Part shown: positions 5,676 to 9,350 of the stretch, piece after piece
Position numbering within the stretch: position 1 is the stretch's first letter
How the letters are laid out: every line of letters starts with the position of its first letter
Assembly (NCBI GenBank): GCA_947296835.1
Contig: CAMYQS010000037.1
Span: 1-9,350, forward strand
DNA from: an uncultured Atopostipes sp.
GTDB taxonomy: Bacteria; Bacillota; Bacilli; Lactobacillales; Carnobacteriaceae_A
Length of the DNA: 9,350 bases
Reading direction: 5' to 3'
Program-made: the position numbers and the translations under genes
Notes under the pieces: generated by a model
Databases searched by the model: none
Seen by the model: the letters and a program-made list of their open reading frames with translations, nothing else
Told to the model about the DNA's origin: nothing

Positions 5676-6773
5676 CAAGGCAGGGCGCCAACCCCTAATC
5701 GTGTGCACATTCCACGAATTGACGTGGTTCCCGGGAGAAGCACCGTTGTACCCACGACTCACGCGGTTGAACGACGCGGTATCAGAAGATTCCTGCATCC
5801 AAGAATAACTCCCGTGTCCAAGTGTATGATGCGTAACTAAGTCTTTATCGGTTAAGCCCACGCCCCAGTCGTCCACATCCCCAGCATAGCTTCGGTAGTT
5901 CCAATCCCCTAATTTAGCACGTTCATGCAGTGGCAGAATTAAGTTGTTCCATTCACTTGCAGGACCAACTAAGTTACGGTCTGAATCACTGTAACTATCC
6001 AGCGGATCTTGAGCCGCTCCTTTTAGCAATCTCACTTTATATTTGTGCTTTCCAACTGTAACCTCTGCATCTTGTCTGACTTCGTCACCTTTTTTGTAAA
6101 TAGAGGCCGAGTTGCGTCCTTTTGGTTCTGTAAATAACGTAGCGTTCACTTTAATAGCCGTATCTGTAATTTCGCTAATCACAAATTCACCGTTGTTTTC
6201 CTCATTCGCAAACCCTCGAGTTACAATGGTGTCTCCGACACTTGCGATAACCGCTCCGCTCATTAAGAAACCTCTGTCTGCGCCGTCAGTTTCAATCAAG
6301 AATGAACTGTTTGCGCCATCTACTGATAGTTTGTTTCCAGCTCGTCCATTAGGTGGGTTTACCCCTATTGTTCCATCTCCATACACTGCACCAGCGTTGT
6401 AAATCGAGTTCCACGTTGTCGAGTGTCGAATTGGTTTAACCGGTACAAATATAATGTCGTTGCCCGAGAAAAACTTCATCCACGGAGTATTTGAGTTAAT
6501 CGCTGTTCCTTGTGTGATTCCTACTGCGGCAGCTAAGTTAACACCGTTGAACTCCTGACTTCCGTCTGGGTTGCCTAGCAAATCACCCATATCCTCAGGT
6601 TGTACAAACCCCAAAAACCCGTACTCTTTGTCACCTTTTAAAATTACTTTCCCACCAGGCGAACCTGTGTAGTCATCAATGCCACCTGGACTAAGCCCAG
6701 CGGCCACTTCTAAAGCAACGGCTATTCTGTTTTGAATCTCAGCCGTTGGCAAATTAATAAAATTATCTGACAT
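5661..6773 (-). CDS. DGR target: variable phage receptor-binding protein with C-type-lectin-like C-terminus
   Basis: 370 residues, probably displayed at the tail tip for host attachment. The VR encodes residues 333-365 and the protein ends five residues later (RGWRPALHLSS). A WRPAL or FRPAL ending with an upstream WN core is the common pattern of C-type-lectin-fold DGR targets. Against the TR the diversified residues are S339, Y342, P347, V351, H357 and I359, all templated as Asn. The lectin-like body seems split: pieces at about 40-130 (KEYGFLGFVQ, FVPVKPIRHSTTWN) and 230-332 (KYKVRLLKG, SEWNNLILPLHERAKLGDWN) flank an apparent beta-rich insert at about 174-226 (GDTIVTRGFANEENNGEFVI). The start has GGAGG eight bases upstream, inside the end of the fibre gene, four bases apart. 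It could also be a minor tail-tip structural protein. Confidence 0.9.
   Translation of the reverse strand: MSDNFINLPTAEIQNRIAVALEVAAGLSPGGIDDYTGSPGGKVILKGDKEYGFLGFVQPEDMGDLLGNPDGSQEFNGVNLAAAVGITQGTAINSNTPWMKFFSGNDIIFVPVKPIRHSTTWNSIYNAGAVYGDGTIGVNPPNGRAGNKLSVDGANSSFLIETDGADRGFLMSGAVIASVGDTIVTRGFANEENNGEFVISEITDTAIKVNATLFTEPKGRNSASIYKKGDEVRQDAEVTVGKHKYKVRLLKGAAQDPLDSYSDSDRNLVGPASEWNNLILPLHERAKLGDWNYRSYAGDVDDWGVGLTDKDLVTHHTLGHGSYSWMQESSDTASFNRVSRGYNGASPGNHVNSWNVHTIRGWRPALHLSS
5678..5778 (-). repeat. DGR variable repeat (VR)
   Basis: Recipient copy of the TR inside the target gene, codons 333-365. The differences from TR (sense strand) are AAT to AGT, AAC to TAC, AAC to CCC, AAC to GTC, AAC to CAC and AAT to ATT: eight bases, all replacing adenine. 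Seventeen TR adenines are unchanged, so the copy has probably been through few rounds. The adenine-free 3' end is the presumed initiation-of-mutagenic-homology site. Confidence 0.95.
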
Positions 6774-6776
6774 TTA

Positions 6777-7382
6777 TTAAGCCTCCTTATATATTAAGCG
6801 CGGTTGTCCTTCGAGTATCTCAAGGCCTACCATGTATTTTTTATTGTTTGTGACGTCTGTAACCGAGTGAGGTTTGTTAGAGTCTAAATGAACCTCTATA
6901 AGGTCCTCTACTCTTTGCAGGTCTTGTGCAGTTGCAACTGCAGCAGGATTCACGTCCACAGACACGTTAACCGAGTTTGATACGACCGTTATAAGTTTCA
7001 GGATGATTCCTGTACTTGTGACGCCATTATAAGCTGGCATGTAGTCTGCTTGGTCTGCCGTTGTAACCGAATAAAGAATCTCTCCTTCATTTGGATCAGT
7101 CGCATATAAGCCAATTGTATTTATATGATACCCGGCATTCAATTGCGTGTTCGTTACTGCCCCTTCAACTTGTACTGCCGAGGCACTCGTTCGCACCGTC
7201 CGGCTAACTAGAGTAGTTTGCTTTATTCCACCAATACTCGTTAAGCCTCTTAATTGTGAGTCACTATAAGTTTGAGACGACAAAACAATCTTTGTAAATT
7301 TCGTTTCTGCTGTACCTGCAATCAACTTGGCCATTAATGCCTGGCCTTTATTTGTGATTGCTGTTGTATTCATTTGAGCCAT
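6777..7382 (-). CDS. Phage tail-fibre / tail-collar-like protein
   Basis: 201 residues from the chosen start MAQMNTTAITNKGQAL; a longer frame from 7418 exists, but GGAGGT six bases before 7382 decides the start. The N-terminus (ITNKGQALMAKLIAGTAETKFTKIVLSS) matches the pattern of phage tail-collar fibre N-terminal domains that attach a fibre to the baseplate. The core (HINTIGLYATDPNEGEILYSVTTADQADYMP) is the usual 'increasing order of detail' fibre body. From about 160 a helical neck (AVATAQDLQRVEDLIEVHLDS) precedes a short C-terminus, GLEILEGQPRLIYKEA. It is much shorter than a full fibre, so it may be an adaptor onto which the DGR-diversified protein is mounted. It follows DUF2313 by 11 bases. 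Confidence 0.8.
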   Translation of the reverse strand: MAQMNTTAITNKGQALMAKLIAGTAETKFTKIVLSSQTYSDSQLRGLTSIGGIKQTTLVSRTVRTSASAVQVEGAVTNTQLNAGYHINTIGLYATDPNEGEILYSVTTADQADYMPAYNGVTSTGIILKLITVVSNSVNVSVDVNPAAVATAQDLQRVEDLIEVHLDSNKPHSVTDVTNNKKYMVGLEILEGQPRLIYKEA

Positions 7383-7393
7383 TCGCCCACCTC

Positions 7394-8005
7394 CTATTTG
7401 GTTGCTATGACGCTCCACGATTGCGCAGCATTACCTGAGTTCATGACTGCTTCTGATACATATTCAGCGTTAAAGTCATTTGTAGTTGTATAGACACGTG
7501 CGTAAGTCGCAGAATGAGCAAGATATATCGTTTGTTCTGCCTGTATTTCAATTTTGTTTGTTGATATTACTTCAATGTTGGCCGGGACCATTGTTTTGAA
7601 TAAATAAGGCAATTCATCAACTTCACCACGGCCATTTAAACTTGTTTCAACTTCTAACTGATACCTTTGAGGCCGTTCAGTTATCCTGACTGTGGTCCCC
7701 AACATTTCTAGTTGTTCCTGTAAGTAGTGTTTAGTGAATGGTGGCTGCGATATCATGCGAACAAGCACTCTAAACCGCCGCTGTTGCAACGTATCGTCTG
7801 CTTTAGTATTGATCCCATAAAACCGCTCGTAATAAGAAACGACTTCTTCATGAGCTGTCTGGATATAAAAGTTATCTTTAACGCGTTGGGTTGCATCCGC
7901 CGCTTGCTTCGCCCCTTGATTCTCAACGTCCATTAAGATTTGCATTTCTCGGACGCCATCATAATAACTAGGTAACAATTCTCTTAAGTCTGTAGGCTCA
8001 ATCAT
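7394..8005 (-). CDS. YmfQ/DUF2313-family baseplate-associated tail protein
   Basis: 203 residues. MIEPTDLRELLPSYYDGVREMQILMDVENQGA is a characteristic opening for the YmfQ/DUF2313 (XkdU-like) family, found in Mu-like and PBSX-like phages immediately after the baseplate J gene and thought to sit at the baseplate periphery. The middle (FYGINTKADDTLQQRRFRVLVRMISQPPFTKHYLQEQLEML) carries the conserved QRR segment, and beta-strand-rich sequence follows, ending SGNAAQSWSVIATK. The start overlaps the baseplate J stop by four bases (ATGA), with only a weak ribosome site, so translation is probably coupled. It is a structural protein with no enzymatic motif. Confidence 0.85.
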   Translation of the reverse strand: MIEPTDLRELLPSYYDGVREMQILMDVENQGAKQAADATQRVKDNFYIQTAHEEVVSYYERFYGINTKADDTLQQRRFRVLVRMISQPPFTKHYLQEQLEMLGTTVRITERPQRYQLEVETSLNGRGEVDELPYLFKTMVPANIEVISTNKIEIQAEQTIYLAHSATYARVYTTTNDFNAEYVSEAVMNSGNAAQSWSVIATK

Positions 8006-9132
8006 CTAATCGTCACCGTCCCTAAAAACGCAGCCTCTTGCATGTTTCCAGTCATGGCTAAAGGAATATCTTTCTCCGAGCCATTAAGGAGTACGTTGTC
8101 GACGTTTGCGATTCCTTCAACTTGCAGAATGGCCGCTATAATCTGCGACCGATAAACGGTCTGGCCATAATTATGCAACTCATCCGAATCGTCCCATGCT
8201 TCACGCAAACTTAAGAAGTAATCATTAATAGCATCTTCAATAAACGGCATGACTGATTCTTTTGTGTGTCCAATCAGTACGTCAACGTGCATAGATACGT
8301 TAATTGTGCGACTGTTCGGTTTAGTTACAGTTACTTGATGACCGATTGGCGCAAGACCATAACCTTTCCCTGAATGAATCACTGGATCCAATATATCTTT
8401 TACATTGTTTAGAAATGACTGTGACGGCGCATTGTAATCACTATCTAATATGGAGACTTTAACCGTGCCCCCACCATTCCAGATAGGATAGACTTGTACT
8501 GCTCCCACTCCTTCAATTCCAATCACCATATCCACGTAATCGTTCCAGTTGCCGCCGAAACTCGCTTGTCGAATGCTACTAAAGTAACGAGCTCTTAAAT
8601 CTTCGTCATTCTCTTCATCTTGACCAGGAATGACTACTTCATCCAGCAATGCCTTCGAGAGCCCTTCGACGTTTTCCAACGGTAATATATCGCCGTAATA
8701 GCTATTTCCGATAGATCCTGGCTCTTCTGCTATCAAAGTATATTGACCGGTTGCAATGCGTTCAGTTGCTTCAAACGTACGCCCTTCTGATTCAATCGTG
8801 CTGAATCTCGTGCCTAGAGGTATGTCGATAGGATTTCCTTCGACGTCTTCAAAGAGGCCTAAACGAGTCGCTCTCGTGCTCTTATAACGCTCGAGTCCAC
8901 GCTCAGATACTTTCAAATCCAATGCATGACCTAGTGCTGTTTCAATAAAGGCATCCTCAGCCACTGTCTTTAAATGCATATAGTACTCAGCCAATTGGTA
9001 AGCGCTCGGAGCCAGTGCGTCGTAAATAATTGAACCTTCTCGAATATCAATGCCTTCTGGCACTCTATTTAATAAATCTTCTAAAATGTTTTCGTAAGTA
9101 TATATCTCTAAATGTTTTCCTACTTCTGTCAC
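8002..9132 (-). CDS. Baseplate J / gp47-family protein (XkdT-like)
   Basis: 376 residues, close to the usual length of Firmicutes XkdT proteins. Baseplate J forms the wedge ring of contractile tails, so the phage is a myovirus type. Family-like segments: VPEGIDIREGSIIYDALAPS (24-43), GHALDLKVSERGLERYKSTRA, IPLGTRFSTIESEGRTFEAT, GSIGNSYYGDILPLENVEGL, and EENDEDLRARYFSSIRQASFGGN followed by a gp47-like C-terminus. The start is GTG with AAGGAG about nine bases upstream, and GTGA overlaps the stop of the XkdS-like gene. Overlaps on both sides show a tightly packed baseplate operon. Confidence 0.95.
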   Translation of the reverse strand: MTEVGKHLEIYTYENILEDLLNRVPEGIDIREGSIIYDALAPSAYQLAEYYMHLKTVAEDAFIETALGHALDLKVSERGLERYKSTRATRLGLFEDVEGNPIDIPLGTRFSTIESEGRTFEATERIATGQYTLIAEEPGSIGNSYYGDILPLENVEGLSKALLDEVVIPGQDEENDEDLRARYFSSIRQASFGGNWNDYVDMVIGIEGVGAVQVYPIWNGGGTVKVSILDSDYNAPSQSFLNNVKDILDPVIHSGKGYGLAPIGHQVTVTKPNSRTINVSMHVDVLIGHTKESVMPFIEDAINDYFLSLREAWDDSDELHNYGQTVYRSQIIAAILQVEGIANVDNVLLNGSEKDIPLAMTGNMQEAAFLGTVTIR

Positions 9133-9350
9133 AACGGCACTTCTCCTTCCACTGGAAACGAACCGTCAACTGTTATGACATCAAAATAGACATGCAATTC
9201 ATCCTTTTCTTGTCGGACAAATTCAAAATTCTCTAGCATTTCTACTCGATCGTCATACAGCAAACCTTCTTCAATCGTTCGCTCCAAGTCTGATTTAACA
9301 TAGTCGAAATCTTGGCCAATGAATCTGTCAGTCTCGACACCGTATAAGTC
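9129..9350 (-). CDS. XkdS-like (DUF2634) baseplate protein, C-terminal part
   Basis: 74 codons open to the window edge in one frame, the last being a TGA; my translation begins DLYGVETDRFIGQDFDYVKS and ends TVDGSFPVEGEVPL. The ERTIEEGLLYDDRVEMLENF segment resembles the C-terminal half of DUF2634/gp25-like wedge proteins, which precede baseplate J in PBSX-like phages. The N-terminus is outside the window. The stop overlaps the next start by four bases. Confidence 0.8.
   Translation of the reverse strand, partial: DLYGVETDRFIGQDFDYVKSDLERTIEEGLLYDDRVEMLENFEFVRQEKDELHVYFDVITVDGSFPVEGEVPL

Noticed and set aside
5131..5778. TR and VR as a recent duplication or a CRISPR-like repeat
   Set aside because: There are only two copies, 547 bp apart, with adenine-only differences; neither duplication drift nor a CRISPR array gives this pattern.
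6112..6402. Plus-strand frames at 6112-6402, 7727-7936 and 9030-9236
   Set aside because: All are antisense to well-supported phage structural genes, have no ribosome sites and no recognisable protein features.

Overview
The window is the late end of a contractile-tailed (myovirus-type) prophage in a low-GC Gram-positive bacterium, joined at its left side to a chromosomal pyruvate oxidase gene. Every gene reads on the minus strand, so functional order runs from high to low coordinates. A Lactobacillales host (Carnobacterium/Enterococcus-like) is my inference. It rests on the strong AGGAGG ribosome sites, the pyruvate oxidase, and the XkdS/XkdT/YmfQ-style baseplate genes.

In transcription order: the C-terminal end of an XkdS-like (DUF2634) baseplate protein (9350-9129), baseplate J/XkdT (9132-8002), a YmfQ/DUF2313 tail protein (8005-7394), a tail-fibre protein (7382-6777), and then a complete diversity-generating retroelement (DGR). 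The DGR consists of a target protein with a C-terminal variable repeat (6773-5661; VR 5778-5678), an Avd accessory protein (5637-5287), the non-coding template repeat (TR 5231-5131) with a 150-nt spacer, and a DGR-type reverse transcriptase (4980-3880). After it come a small tail-region protein (3913-3563), a CD1375-like small protein (3563-3372), an intrinsic terminator (about 3319-3294), a holin (3260-2865) and an amidase endolysin with LysM and SH3-like wall-binding domains (2857-1601).

The DGR is the central finding. TR and VR align over 101 bp without gaps. They differ at eight positions, and all eight are adenines in the TR sense strand, which is the signature of adenine-directed mutagenic retrohoming. 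The changes alter six of eleven AAY codons. They fall just before the end of a protein whose place, after the baseplate and fibre genes, suggests a receptor-binding tip. The phage probably uses the RT and Avd to rewrite its host-binding surface. A bulged hairpin lies immediately downstream of VR. It carries the target's stop codon in its loop and the avd ribosome site in its 3' arm.

The 390-bp gap between the endolysin and pyruvate oxidase holds, from right to left, a repeat/palindrome cluster, a hairpin that may end the lysis transcript, a segment shaped like the 3' end of a tmRNA or tRNA (a candidate right attachment site), an intrinsic terminator that would belong to that RNA gene, and a probable pox promoter. 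I read this as prophage insertion into the 3' end of an RNA gene, probably ssrA. The intact copy would lie outside the window.
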